Positions 32,075 to 43,000 of a DNA stretch of 64,000 bases are shown here, piece by piece. A model generated the notes under the pieces. It made no database searches. It was not told the origin of the DNA and saw nothing but the letters and a program-made list of their open reading frames with translations. The number at the start of each line of letters is the position of its first letter. Positions within the stretch are counted from its first letter, which is position 1. The stretch is from Prorocentrum cordatum (Eukaryota > Sar > Dinophyceae > Prorocentrales > Prorocentraceae). The position numbers and the translations under genes were made by a program. The stretch is from NCBI GenBank assembly GCA_963575745.1, contig CAUYUJ010018621.1, positions 5,001 to 69,000 of the forward strand, given 5' to 3'.

Positions 32075-33973
32075 CTAGCCAAGGCAGCTCCACAACCTGT
32101 GGGCGATGGAGCCGGGGGCGCCCCGACACCTGGGGCAAAGCGGGTCCACGTCGTATACTGCGCTGAGAGCACGATCAGCTGTCCATATGGCGCAGCTGGT
32201 GCACGCACGAACCCAACATTGCTGGGCTGGGGTAAACTTCTTAGAAGAGCAGGCAGATTTGGGGATATCCAAACACAAACGCTTCCCAACATCCCACTTT
32301 CCTCCCAAGTCCCGCTCCAGACTTCTCAAAAAGGCGTCCTTGCAAAGCGTTTCGAGCAACTTGGGGGAGGTGAGGCCCAGGGAAATCTGATAACCCCTAT
32401 CGTCCACCACAGTCATGAAGTTGACCATCCTCCACCCAAGACGGAGCAGAGAAAGCCTGAGAGCAGAGAGCGGTCCCTTGACCGTGGGCCACGTGACCCT
32501 ACCCAGCGAGAACACGGCATTCCACGCAGACGGAAGGTCTTCGAAAGACAGGGAGCCATCAAATATCCTCGTGTGAGTGATCCATATCTCTTTACTCCAT
32601 CGAAGTATCGGGGCACTGGCCGCTCTCCAACAGGGATCATCCGAGAGAATGCTGACAGCAGTGGGGGAGCGGCTCTTGGCGAAAGGGCACACGGTCGAAA
32701 AAGCTCGGCGTCTCATCGAGAGCAGCTGTTGGTCGCTGACCCCCAGGATCTCCGCTCCATAGGCCCCTCCAGCCAGGGGGCCAGCCGCGAAGATCCTGAG
32801 GGCCGCCCGACCAACATGCTCCGACTGCTGCTTGAGCCGCCTAGCTTTGCGACACATGAGAGCAGCTCTAGCCTTCATCTTAGAATTCCTGCCCGAAACT
32901 CGGGCCGATCGGCCCGCGCAAAAATCAACACCCAGGTTGACAATGGAATCGCGCACTCTACCCCCTAACTGACCAAGAGAGATGGCGAAGTCACTAGCCA
33001 GCTTCTTGCTGGAGGCCCCCGTGCAAACTTTATCGAGAGACAGCTGGCAACCCATGTCATTGGTGGTGACGTGAGGTAACATGATGGAGGTCGACACGAT
33101 ATTTTGGACAACTTGCTTGTGACTGCCAGTGCTCGAAACACCCGTGCCATCGATGTAAGCATCGAACTCTAACTGTTTGTGCCGAGGGAGCTGGTCAAAC
33201 GCATCCATCGCGAAAACACTGATGTGCGATGTCGCAAAGCTGCATCCAGCAACAACACCATTGATCACGAAAAAGGGACCGTCCAGCACGCCAGCAACAG
33301 AGATGAAACGGCCACACCTGTATGCGTGGATCGACAACCGAGTGATGACTTCAGGAAAGTTATGACGACGACATCGATCTTCCAGCATATCCAAGTTGAT
33401 CGTTTCATAATATTTGAGCATGTCATAAAAGACGCTGGCACTGCACAGCTTCCGAGCCGTGCCTGACTCAGCTCGTACCGACTGGCGCCACACCACATCA
33501 GACGCCCCTCTGAAAGCCCCTGCGGCCCAGTACCGACGGGGGTGTTGTCGCTCCCAGTCCAGGGCGCGGGGCCGCCTGAGGCGACCCCGCACCCTGCACC
33601 AGGAGCAAAACACCCCTATCGGCCTGAAGCCGCCTGTCGGCTTACTGAGGAGGGCGATCAAGACAGCAGAAACCTGTCGAGGCAGCACTCCAACCGGCTC
33701 CATCAACTCAAAAAGCATGGCCACAGCAGTGAGACCGTCGTCGCAAAGCAAATGGAAGTGCCTGCAGTCAAATCCGTCATAAGTGACAGCCGAGCCCGCC
33801 TTGCATCGCTTGGACACGGCTCGAAGCTGGTCAGGAGTAGCCCGAGGAAACGCTTGAACAAGCGTCACACTCTTGGCCTCTCCAGAGGCCTGGCCCCAGA
33901 AACTGCTGAACTTGTCTCCTTCTTTAGCGGGCAAGGACAACGGGTCAGCCACCGCCGAGCCGTCCGCCGCCAA
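32075..33973 (-). pseudogene. LINE-1 ORF2 reverse transcriptase with YIDG at the catalytic site
   Basis: Visible motifs in order: TPDQLRAVSKRCKAGSAV, VLIALLSKPTGGFRPIGV, motif A FYDMLKYYETINLD, motif B VINGVVAGCSFA, motif C AYIDGTGVSS (33157-33146), motif D CQLSLDKVCTG, NLGVDFCAG, and the CCHC knuckle CPRCRGAPGSIAHRLWSC just before a TAG stop. In LINE-3 motif C is YIDD; here the second Asp is Gly, a single-base change that removes a metal ligand. The frame then continues after the stop into RNase H. Otherwise intact for about 630 residues. Confidence 0.85.
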
Positions 33974-35350
33974 CGTCGTCGCCGGCCTCCAGGGCGAAGG
34001 GTCTTCGATGATGATGTGGGCCCTTTTTGGCTCCCTTGTCCAGGCCAGCGGTCAACCAAGAACGCCAGTCCGCATTGGACCTGGCTCTATACCGCGAGTC
34101 CGCCTCGGCCAGGGTCGTCTTGAGACCCTCAAGCTGCTCCTCGCCAAGAGCTATCACCTCCATCGCCCATTGGGATGAGGAATGCTGTTGAACGAAGCGC
34201 CTGATACAATCGAACGAGCTCTGGTACTCCTTCGAGCGGCATGAAACAGAGGCAGGCCAGCAAAGAAAAGAAGCGTGGACGGCCTGCGCCTGCGCAGACA
34301 GACCTCGGTTGTCCCTGTGCAGTGAGACCAGACTACGAAACTGGGCCCCCAGCCACTTGATGGCCCTGTGGGCAGGATACCTTGGCTTGCTGTCCCGTCC
34401 CACCACCGATCTCCACATGAGCTGAGGCCCCGCGCTCCCCGTCCCCTTCCTGATCAAGTCGGCACCTAAGAGGGGAATCAGCTCCGCTTCCGCAACGTCA
34501 GCCCAGGCACCGTAGCCTAGGGTGAGGAGACTCGCCGCCCGAGTACCACTCCCGCGTTCAACCTCTCGAAGGCCCTCCTGGGCCATGTCCAGAACCTGAT
34601 TCCAATCCTGCTGCTGGGGCTTGGGACCAACCGCAGGATCCGAGGGGAGCGGGGGGGGGGCTTTCGGAAACTTAAGGCTTTCAACGAAGCAGGCGCAGGG
34701 TGGAACTTGAGATCGACAGGACGGCGCGGGCTCAGTTCCGTGCTCATAACCACGTCACAAGAAGCATCCGCCTTTCCAAGGCCGCCACTGCACACAAAAA
34801 AGTCAATCTTGGATGGGGCTCCATCACCAAAGAAGGTGCAGCCGTCTGGGCCTATCAGCTGGCCCTGCAATTCAGAGACAAACTTGGAAGCGGCAAGGTT
34901 CGAAGGGGGGAAGGTTGAAATCCCCCCCCCCAAAAAAAAAACGAACGATCCAGAGAACCCCGAGCATCTCGCCCCTAAGGAGGCCAACGCTTCCAAGTTT
35001 CGCTCCGACAGGCCCTCACTGTTGTGCAAATAAACGCTCCCAATCCTGAAGGCGAAGCCCCCTGGGGCCTGAACATCGGCCACCATCGCGCGGCCTTTGG
35101 AAACAACAAACCCTTCCGCAGGAGCAATGATTCCGAGCCAATCACGAACAAGCACGGCGACACCTCCTGAGGTGTCGGAGTCGGCCCCGCAGGCGGGACA
35201 CCAGAGAGACTTCCAACCATTTCGAGCACACCGCTGAGATGCCGCGTAAAGCTTCTCAGCGTGGATCAGACGATGCCCCTGCGCCAACACGATGTTAGCA
35301 GGCGTGTCAGGCAAAAGCTTCTTGAGCGTGCCCCACGAGTTCACATTCAT
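33945..35350 (-). pseudogene. LINE-1 ORF2 APE-type endonuclease and linker, frameshifted
   Basis: ATG at 35350. NIVLAQGHRL stands where Q-E-H is expected (Glu replaced by Gly). SGGVAVLVRD, IGSVYLHNSEG, PSKIDFFVCSG and RRPVDLKFH follow the APE order. The GDWN site is lost in a damaged C10/A10 run near 34920-34940. After the stop at 34517 the linker continues in another frame (34586-33945: WRSVVGRDSKPRY, RSNADWRSWLTAG) before RT resumes in the first frame. Confidence 0.75.
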
Positions 35351-35774
35351 ACTTCGAATCTACAGTTGCACCGAGCTCAGCCCGCCAGACCCCTGGACCT
35401 GGCCAGGGGAAGGAGGAGTGAGGCACGGAAGGGGAGGAGGGGAGATCCTGGGGCCAGGCACCATCTCCACAGGGCTGCCCGCGCCTGGAAAGCCCAGGAC
35501 GGGGTAAAACGGGGATCTGTGACCAAAACTGGCCAGCTTACAAGGGGAGTCGGCTGGCAGGGAAGTGCGGGTCGTCCGTCCTCCATTTAAAATTCGCGCA
35601 ACCCTCCAGAGCGTGCGACGCACAGCCGCTAACAAGCCTCGGAACCGACTTGTAGGCCGCGACGCGCCGTTCATGTCAGGAGGGGGGCGACGGGAGAACG
35701 GCCGATAGGCCACAGAATAAGAGTTAGACTTGTCTGCGCAAAAATGAGCAGGGTTCGCGGCGGTCCTGCTCTTC

Positions 35775-37299
35775 TCAAGGCAGTTTTTCAACGCCGCTTC
35801 GGGCGCAGCGCGGGGGCGAGGGACGGGGGGGGCCCGCCGCTGGGCCCTCCGAGTGATGAGGCTCGCAAGGAGGATTCCCAAAGCAGGTAGGGCCAGCAAG
35901 GCCCTGGTCCGACTGAAAAAGAATGCTGGCAGCTGGGCCTGGCGACGCGGTCAGGTCAGCATGTCCAGGACGGAGCTGAGGAGCATGTGGTTGCTGAAAT
36001 CGAATCCCCCCTTCGCGCCGATGCGCCTGAAGGGGTGTGGGGGGGGGTGGGTGGGCGCGTGGGTGGGGGCGGGGGGGTGGAGGGGGGGGGGGGGGGGGGG
36101 GGGGGGGGAAGGGGGGCAGGGGGGGGGGGGGGGGATGTCGTTGAAGCACGCGGCGGGCCCGTGCGCGGACATCCTCGGCATCAGCACGGTCCGCGGTCGC
36201 GGCTCCAGGAGCAGCAGCTGGCTGCCCAGCAGGCTCACCACCACCCGCGGGGACACCAGGCGCCATCTCTGGCTCTGCTGCACTTTTGCCGTCACCGTCA
36301 GCTGCTGATGCATCTTCTGCCGCTGCAGCTCCTTCTCCTCCTTCAGCGACGCGCCGACGCTTGCCTGCCAGGCGCTCCAACTGCTGTTTCTGCTCCTCAC
36401 GGAACTTAGCTGTCTGCTCAGCAGCTGCTCCAACTAGCTGCTGCACTTGCTGGGGGATAGACTGCTGCAACGTCTTGAGCCGCGTCTCTGCCTCTCTCTT
36501 GTCCTCAGGTGAGAGTTCGTACTCAGCCTCAGGTGCCAGCAGCGAGTCCAAGTTAATAGGCAACTCTTTGCCCTGGAGAATGTCCTCGATCGGGGTCGAA
36601 GGTGTAGTCGCCTGCTGTTCTCCAGCAGCATCTCCACCCACGTGCTCGGCCAGCTGCTGAACGAGTCCGTCGTGACGTTGCTCAGCCTTGGAAAGTCCCT
36701 CCGTGAAAGACTGCACCACAATGCGCTGGGCGTCCAAATCTTTAGTAAGTGACCGCTTTGTTGAGCTTGCCCTCCAAGGCGCGCATGTCGTGGAAAGCCT
36801 TGCCCACCTGCTGCTGGATGGGGGGTTCGACCTTCTGCACCACGTGCTTGGAGTCCAGGATATTCTGGTACTTGGCAACGCCGTCGGAGTCGCCCACTGA
36901 GCGCATGTAGGCGATGACCTCACAGAGCTTGGCCGACTCCGCAACGGCTCCTCCAGGACGCGGAAGAGACCCTCCTGACTGCTGGAACAACGGGCCTGGC
37001 TGCACAGGAAGAGTACCAGACCAAGAACCAGGAGGAGGCTGAGCACCTTGGGGCCCTGCCTGCTGCGGCTGTCCTTGCCAAACCCCTTGCGGCGAGGGAT
37101 GCATGTCGAAGGACGGCGAGCTGCGCCAGGCCCAGCAGTGCTTACACTGCTGCCACTGCTGCTTGTTCTTCTTGCATCCGCACTGAGAGCACTTCCACGT
37201 CGAAGGAGTGTTTCCACGGTGCTGGTAGACCGTGTGATCGGGATCTTGCCATGGCCAGCCATCGTTCCAGCGTGCAGAGCGAGAGCCAATCGGGGCCAT
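35775..37299 (-). pseudogene. LINE-1 ORF1: Cys-motif and coiled-coil protein with one frameshift
   Basis: ATG at 37299. Residues 37-55 carry WKCSQCGCKKNKQQWQQCKH, a CxxCxC..CxxC motif. A Gln/Pro/Gly-rich linker and a helical region follow (KVEPPIQQQVGKAFHDMRAL). Near 36750 the frame shifts and continues with LDAQRIVVQSFTEGLSKAEQ, EDKREAETRLKTLQQSI and EEQKQQLERLAGKRRR (coiled coil), then an Ala/Gly-rich tail. A long G run at 36050-36135 makes the C-terminus unreliable. The layout matches ORF1 of LINE-3. Confidence 0.7.
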
Positions 37300-37392
37300 G
37301 CTAGCTCTGGGACGACGGCGGGAATCTTGTCGCCTCGCAAAGTTGGCTCGCAGGAGCGCGCGCCCCTTTGAAGAACAGTTCCTGCAACGCTA

Positions 37393-37430
37393 CTCGAGCG
37401 CAAAGGGGTTTGAGCCAAAATGGCTACGGA
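37393..37430 (-). other. Near-perfect spliced leader plus an older relict at the 5' end of LINE-1
   Basis: 37430-37409 is TCCGTAGCCA then TTTTGGCTCAAA: all 22 DinoSL positions except the last G. Directly 3', 37408-37393 reads CCCCTTTGCGCTCGAG, 11 of 16 identical to the 3' part of DinoSL. The next base upstream is microsatellite. It is not an SL RNA gene, because no GT donor follows the leader. Confidence 0.92.
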
Positions 37431-37978
37431 GGAGGAGGAGGAGGAGGAGGAGGAGGAGGAGGAGGAGAGAGGGAAGGAGGGGAACGGGGGAGGAGGAGAT
37501 GGAGGGAGGAGGAGGAGGAGGAGGAAGAGGAGGAGGGGATGGAGAGACGGGGGGAGGAGGAAGGGGGAGGAGGAGGAGGAGGAGGAGGAGGAGGAGGAGG
37601 AGGAGAGGAGGGAGGAGGAGAGGAGGAGGAGGAGAGGAGGAGGAGGGAGGAGGGGGGAGGAGGGGGGGGGGGAGGAGGAGGAGGAGGGAGGGAGGAGGAG
37701 GAGGAGGAGGAGGAGGCGGAGGAGGGAGGAGGAGGAGGAGGAGGAGGGGAGGAGGAGGAGGAGGAGGAGGGGAGGAGGGAGGAGGTAGGAGGAGGAGGAG
37801 GTGGAGGAGGAGGAGATGGAGGAGGAGGACGGTGGAGGAGGAGGGGAGAGAGGAGGAGGAGGAGGAGGAGGAGGAGGGGAGGAGGAAGGGGAGGGGAGGA
37901 GGAGGAGGGAGGAGGAGGAGGAGGGGAGAGGAGGAAGAGGAGGACGAGGAGGAGGAGGAGGGGGGAGGAGGAGGACGG
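37431..37978 (+). repeat. (GGA)n microsatellite; 5' flank of LINE-1
   Basis: Long interrupted GGA tract. The long Gly/Glu/Arg and Ser/Pro frames across it are simple-sequence translations. Confidence 0.9.
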
Positions 37979-38439
37979 GTCGCCTAAGCCCATCGGAGAA
38001 ACCCTCCACCCCTCCTCCCTTGCCCGTGCGCGCTGGCGAACCTCCCCTGGGCCTGGGACGCGCTGCGACCTTGCCGCTCGGGCCTGCGCTCGGCGGCAGC
38101 GGCCCCCGCGCGAGCGTTAGGTCGGGCGTGTCCTCCTACAGGTCTGGCCAACTCAGAAAAGAGAGTTGTGAGGATGTCTCAAACTTTTGTGAGGATGTCT
38201 CTGCTCCGACTTCCCTCGGCTGGAGTTAGCTTCTATCACAACAGCACCCCGTTCAGCAAGCTGTTTGGGGAAAAATAAGAAATAGCAGAATTATAGCCGG
38301 AGTGCAGTATCCCCAAACAGGGTATTTAGACCCACTGCGGTTTCCAAGGTCGATTGCGTGCCCGTCCAGTGCGGGCTGGCATGGCATGTTAAAACATGCC
38401 TCCTCCTCCTCCTCATCATCATCATCCCGAACGGCATCT

Positions 38440-38768
38440 CGGAACCCAGAGTTGCGAGCATGTCTCCAGCGTGACGGGCTGGACCACCTCGCGCGCGGCA
38501 TTTCGGACCCCAGACTTGCGACGATGTCTCGGGCGAAACGTGCTGCGAGGAAGTCTCAGGCGAAACGGGCCGGACCACCTCGAGCGCGGCGTCTCAGAGC
38601 TCCGCGTTGCGAGGGCCTCCTGGGGCCTCCTGGGGCCTCCTGGTGACCTCCTGGGGTTTCCTCCTGGGCATCCTGTGGCCTCCTGGACCCCACCTGGGGC
38701 TTCCTGAAGCCTCTTGGGGCTCCCAGGGGGGATATCTAACACGTGGCCGTCGGGGCCCCCCAAAATGG
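38440..38768 (+). repeat. Higher-order satellite array, part 1
   Basis: Units of a 64-bp repeat (GGACCACCTCGCGCGCGGCA..AGAGTTGCGAGGATGTCTC), then GGCCTCCTGGGG repeats, CTCCTGGACCCCACCTGGGG (38680; the uninterrupted version of the LINE-3 target) and GATATCTAACACGTGGCCGT. It breaks at CCCCCCAAAATGG, where the MULE begins. Confidence 0.85.
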
Positions 38769-38924
38769 AGAAAAATGTCTTCACCGGCCGGGTGGGACCC
38801 TTCACCGGCCAGATGGGACCCTTCACCGGCTGACCAGCTGGTCGGCTGCCCGGTTTCACCGTCTGACCTCGCCTCGCCGGTGCGCACGCGCTTGTTGGAC
38901 GCAGAACTCTACGCACACCGGCAA

Positions 38925-39290
38925 GGAGTCCTATGGATTCCTGGCGAATCCTACCGAAACATATGGATTCCTAGCGAATCCTACCGAAACCTATGGATTC
39001 CTTGCGTACCCTACCGAAACCTATGGATTCTTGGCGAATCCTACCGAAACATATGCATTCCTTGAAAATCCTACCGAAACCTATGCATTCCTACAGAAAT
39101 TTGCAGAAACCTATGGATTCCTTGCGAATCCTACCGGAACCTATGGATTCCTGGCGAATCCTACCGAAACCTATGGATTCCTTGCGAATCCTACCGAAAC
39201 CTATGGATTCCTAGCGAATCCTACCGAAACTACGCGATCCTTGCAAATCCGACCGAAACCTATGGATTCCTTGCGAATCCTACCGAACCT
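38925..39290 (+). repeat. 30-bp minisatellite inside the MULE left end
   Basis: Unit AATCCTACCGAAACCTATGG plus ATTCCTKGCG, about 12 copies, 30-bp period. It overlaps the 3' end of the transposase frame, whose last 30 or so residues read into it. Confidence 0.9.
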
Positions 39291-40571
39291 GACGCACTCA
39301 GTCGCGGAACCAGGAACGTTCCCCGCGTCCTTCCTTGACCAACGAATCTCGATTTCGACCTGGTTGTTCGTGGTCGGCAGAGGAACTGGGGCGCGGTCCA
39401 TCATGCCGCAATGCCATTTGGGACGAAGTGGCTTCCATTGCTTGTGGAAGTACGTGTCGAGATTGTGTTGTTTCCGTCCCTTGTCCGTGAACTCTGTGGC
39501 GGCAGCGCAGCCTGACTCCACCCAATGGTGTCGCACTGCTGCGTATTTGGCCTCGAACTCCAGCACGGTCGCGGAATGGTGCATCATGTCCAAGTCGTTG
39601 CCGATCTCCTGCACAAGCAACTCCGTCTCCGCGCACGGCGCGTGCCTCTTCACGAAGTCAAGCACGGCATCCTTCATGTGAAACCAACACATCAAGCTCT
39701 GGCACTGCGTGCGTTTGTCCGAGAACGCTATCCTGGCTGGCTTCCTGTACTCCTCCGCGCCGTCCGACATGGCAAAGGATTCGGCAGGGAATTCGCGAGT
39801 CACTCTGTTGGTCGCTTGTGCGTACCCGACCGACGCCTCTTCCATGTGCTCTGATTTCAAGGTCGACGTGAGTGCGATGGCGGCTGGGCAGAATGTCATG
39901 GCGGGGTTGGTGCACCCCAAGAAGGTGCATGGCCAACCCAAGAGGTTGCACTTAAACCCGCCGCCCAGCTGGGCCACCGACGACCCGAGGAACCGATTCA
40001 TCAGATGCTCCGTCGTGGCTACCAAAGTCACCTTCGATGTCGGCGCCCCCTTCCGCGGAGCCAGACGGACGCATTCAACGACCGCGAAGAAGCCCTTGTG
40101 CATCTCCCTGGGGATGGCGGTGTGCTCGTTGACTTCGGTGGCGATGTTACCTAGGTCCTGTCTCGCGGCCTTCCGCCGCCGCTGGAAATTGCGCTTCGCA
40201 AGTTGGATGGTCTTGAGCTTCAGCTTGTCGACGCCAGCAGGGCTGTCCTTTCCAAGTTTCAGAGCCCTCTCGGCCTGGCGCGGGGTCGTAGCAGCCTTTT
40301 CTGTTAGAGCCTTGGTCAACGCGCGCTTCACCTCCAAACTCTGGCATCCCTGCTTCCTCACAAGCACTTGCAGCTGGCGGTTGTGGTCCTTGGTTTCGTC
40401 GCTCTTTGCACGCAACTCCGCCTGGCCGGAGCGTAAGAAAGACAGGGCACCTTCCCCTTTGCATCCTTCTTGCCATAGCTTACAGAAGAGGGTGCGGAAG
40501 GTTGGTTTGGAGGAGCGCACGCACGCTTTGTGGCTGCGGGCGCGCTGCTTGATTGATGCCGAGCTCCTCAT
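39201..40571 (-). CDS. MULE-family transposase
   Basis: ATG at 40571, 456 aa. The N-terminal 150 residues are basic and helical. Residues 203-245 (GGGFKCNLLGWPCTFLGC, then FCPAAIALTSTLKSEHMEEA) match the start of the MULE transposase domain; the expected D-G-T reads G-G-G, so the first catalytic Asp may be lost. Residues 268-300 have AMSDGAEEYRKPARIAF and LMCWFHMKDAV, the second Asp and the C-x2-H signature. Residues 401-414 (TNNQVEIEIRWSRK) match the family C-terminal motif. It would cut and paste elements with these TIRs. The C-terminus runs into a minisatellite, so the original end is uncertain. Confidence 0.8.
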   Translation of the reverse strand: MRSSASIKQRARSHKACVRSSKPTFRTLFCKLWQEGCKGEGALSFLRSGQAELRAKSDETKDHNRQLQVLVRKQGCQSLEVKRALTKALTEKAATTPRQAERALKLGKDSPAGVDKLKLKTIQLAKRNFQRRRKAARQDLGNIATEVNEHTAIPREMHKGFFAVVECVRLAPRKGAPTSKVTLVATTEHLMNRFLGSSVAQLGGGFKCNLLGWPCTFLGCTNPAMTFCPAAIALTSTLKSEHMEEASVGYAQATNRVTREFPAESFAMSDGAEEYRKPARIAFSDKRTQCQSLMCWFHMKDAVLDFVKRHAPCAETELLVQEIGNDLDMMHHSATVLEFEAKYAAVRHHWVESGCAAATEFTDKGRKQHNLDTYFHKQWKPLRPKWHCGMMDRAPVPLPTTNNQVEIEIRWSRKDAGNVPGSATECVRFGRIRKESIGFGRICKDRVVSVGFARNP

Positions 40572-40588
40572 GTGCCTCTTCCTTGTTG

Positions 40589-41176
40589 TTATAGATTTTT
40601 AACAGCAATGGGGTAGGCGTCTAGCGAACAAACCATGCGCGGGCGTTTCGAACGAGGCTCGGCCACGCGCGCTGCAGGAGGGTTCTCTGCCGACCCTACA
40701 TGCGCGGCCCCTTGCACACCCATTGCTGCAGCAGGTCGCTTCTTGGCAGTAATATGTTTTGGAGCTCCTCCGTGAAGCGTCGCCGTCATGTGGATCTGCG
40801 CTGGCTGACGGGCGGGTTCTGTGATGGTTTCGCCAACGCTCCTGGCGAGATATTCCGTGAGCGAGGGGCCCCAAGACAACGGAACCACGGAAATTCCCTG
40901 CATGATGTCGTGGCCGTGAATGCCCCAAGAGGAGTATGCGATCAGGTTGTCATACAAATTGTTTGACTCATAACCCAAGGCAGCTAACATGAACACGCTG
41001 CTATCATGATGCATGTCGTGCTCCGCAATGGCTTGCACATATTCCTCGTGAGCTGCAATCTCCATCACACACCACTCGTCCGCGTACCACTTCTCACTTG
41101 ATTGTGGGTGAGCACGCTCTCGTCCACGTACCATGTGGGCCAAGCACACAGAAGGGCAAGCAATGTGAGACTCCAT
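40589..41176 (-). CDS. MULE accessory ORF or N-terminal transposase segment
   Basis: ATG at 41176, 195 aa, ending 18 bp before the transposase ATG in a different frame. It has SSEKWYADEWCVMEIAAHEE near the start and two basic clusters (AKKRPAAAMG, SKRPRM) that look like nuclear localisation signals. No domain recognised. It could be a separate protein or a first exon. Same strand and same element as the transposase. Confidence 0.5.
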   Translation of the reverse strand: MESHIACPSVCLAHMVRGRERAHPQSSEKWYADEWCVMEIAAHEEYVQAIAEHDMHHDSSVFMLAALGYESNNLYDNLIAYSSWGIHGHDIMQGISVVPLSWGPSLTEYLARSVGETITEPARQPAQIHMTATLHGGAPKHITAKKRPAAAMGVQGAAHVGSAENPPAARVAEPRSKRPRMVCSLDAYPIAVKNL

Positions 41177-41674
41177 CCGTCCACGGTGAACCCCATGACA
41201 AGGACTTCAATGCAGATTGAGTTGCGCACTTTTTAAAATGAGTTCTGAGCTCAAGGTGTGCGAAGCACTGCTGCAGAAAACTCCCCCTGAGGCACACTGG
41301 CTACGGAGGGGTCGGAATAGGACGATACGGAGGTGGGGTGGATGTGGGGAGAGGTGGAGGGGATGAGAGTGGAGCCAGGGGCATGCTTGCCCCTATTTTG
41401 CAAGGCCCGCGCACAGAGGCCCCTCCAGAGCCCATGACGGCCTGAAGACACCCTGCAGGCGGCCAACGAGAAACCTGTCTTTACTGGCCTCTCGCCTCGC
41501 TTGTGCGCACACGCTTGTTCACTGCAGGATTCCGTGGGAGCCCCAGGAAACTCCCGCAGACAAGAGCGAAAGGACAAGGATGCAGTGGAGGAACATAAAT
41601 ATCGGAACTAATGGGAAGAGGAGGAGGAGGAGGAGGAGGAGGAAGAAGAAGAGGAGGAGAAGAAGGACATTGGA

Positions 41675-42160
41675 AAACGCGGGCGCCCCAGGGAGACTCG
41701 AGATGAGCCCCGATGCTTCGGAGAACGTGGGAACCCCAGGGAGGCTCGAGATGAGCCCCGAGGCCTCGGAGAACGTGGGAGCCCCAGGGAGGCTCGAGAT
41801 GAGTCCCGATCCCTGGGAAAACTTGGGAGTCCCCTGGGGTCTCGACAAGAGCCCCGATCCCCAGGAGAACGTAGGAGCCACAAGGAAGACTCGGTAGGAC
41901 TCGATCCGTCCCCCCGGACGCTCGATATGAGCCCCGATCTCTGGGAAAACGTGGGCGCCCCAGGGAGGCTCGAGATGAGCCCTGATGCATGAAAAAAACG
42001 TGGGAGCCCCAGGGAGGCTGGAGGTGAGCCCCGATCCCTGGGAAAACCTGGGAGCCCCAGGGAGGTTCGAGATGAGAACCGATCCATGGGAAGACGTTGG
42101 AGCCCCATGGAAACTCGAGAAACGCCCCAACCTCTGGGAAAACGTGGGGGCCCCAATGGG
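41675..42160 (+). repeat. 48-bp tandem repeat inside the MULE
   Basis: GGAGGCTCGAGATGAGCCCC with GGGAAAACGTGGGAGCCCCA; unit starts 41703, 41751 and 41799 show the 48-bp period, about 10 copies. The minus strand reads a 16-residue repeat (SGLISSLPGAPTFSEA). 41177-41674 shows no gene. Confidence 0.85.
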
Positions 42161-42168
42161 AGCTCGGT

Positions 42169-42169
<1 letters not shown>

Positions 42170-42220
<51 letters not shown>

Positions 42221-42348
42221 CCATCATCAGCAGCATCATCATCAGCAGCATCAGCATCAGCATCATCATCACCACCACCATCACCACCATCATCAGCATC
42301 ATCATCATCGTCATCATCACCATCACCATCAACATCATCATCAGCATG

Positions 42349-42395
<47 letters not shown>

Positions 42396-42617
42396 CATCC
42401 TCATCCTCATCCTCATCATCATCGTCATCGTCATCATCATCATCACCACCATCATCACCAACACCATCACAGTCATCATCCTCCTCATCATCGTCGTCAT
42501 GATTGTCATCATCATCACCATCATCGGCATTATCAGCATTAACATCATAATCAACATCATCATCGTCATCATCGCCATCATCACAATCATCCTCGTCGCC
42601 ATCATCACCATGATCCG

Positions 42618-42661
<44 letters not shown>

Positions 42662-42668
42662 CCATCAC

Positions 42669-42699
<31 letters not shown>

Positions 42700-42725
42700 G
42701 GCATCATCATCGTCATCATCATTAG

Positions 42726-42767
<42 letters not shown>

Positions 42768-43000
42768 CATCCTCATCCTCATCGTCATCATCGTAATCGC
42801 CATCGTCGCCATACGCATCATGATCATCGTCGTGGTCGTCATCATCACTATCGTAATCATCGTCATCACCACCAGAACGATCATCATCATCGTCGTCGTC
42901 GTCATCGGCATCATCATGGTCATCGTGACCAGCATCGTCATCATCGCCATCATCGTCATGGTCATCGTCATCATACTGTATCATCGTCATCGTCATCACC
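42170..43000 (+). repeat. (CAT)n microsatellite
   Basis: CAT with CAG, CAC and CCT variants. Long His, Ile and Asp frames are simple-sequence translations. 43001-43260 is non-repetitive with no gene and contains a partial TIR motif at 43113-43128. Confidence 0.9.

Larger units (their letters stand above)
29531..37430 (-). mobile_element. LINE-1: near full-length but decayed non-LTR retrotransposon with tandem DinoSL
   Basis: Minus-strand order: DinoSL pair (37430-37393), ORF1 (37299-35775), endonuclease (35350), RT, CCHC, RNase H, C-terminal Cys module (to about 30660), and a 3' region with 175-bp tandem repeats ending GAGGTCAAAAAA at 29531. (GGA)n lies on both sides in one polarity, so it inserted into a microsatellite. 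Frameshifts, one in-frame TAG and catalytic substitutions make it inactive. About 7.9 kb. Confidence 0.85.

Noticed and set aside
37393-37430. A spliced-leader RNA gene
   Set aside because: A functional SL gene needs a GT donor after the leader and an intron part with an Sm-type site. Here a second relict and then ORF1 follow.
38925-39290. CRISPR array
   Set aside because: Direct tandem 30-bp units with no spacers, in a eukaryotic context.
41481-42974. 497-codon Met-rich minus-strand frame and overlapping Asp/His/Ile frames
   Set aside because: They read the (CAT)n tract and the 48-bp minisatellite inside the MULE.
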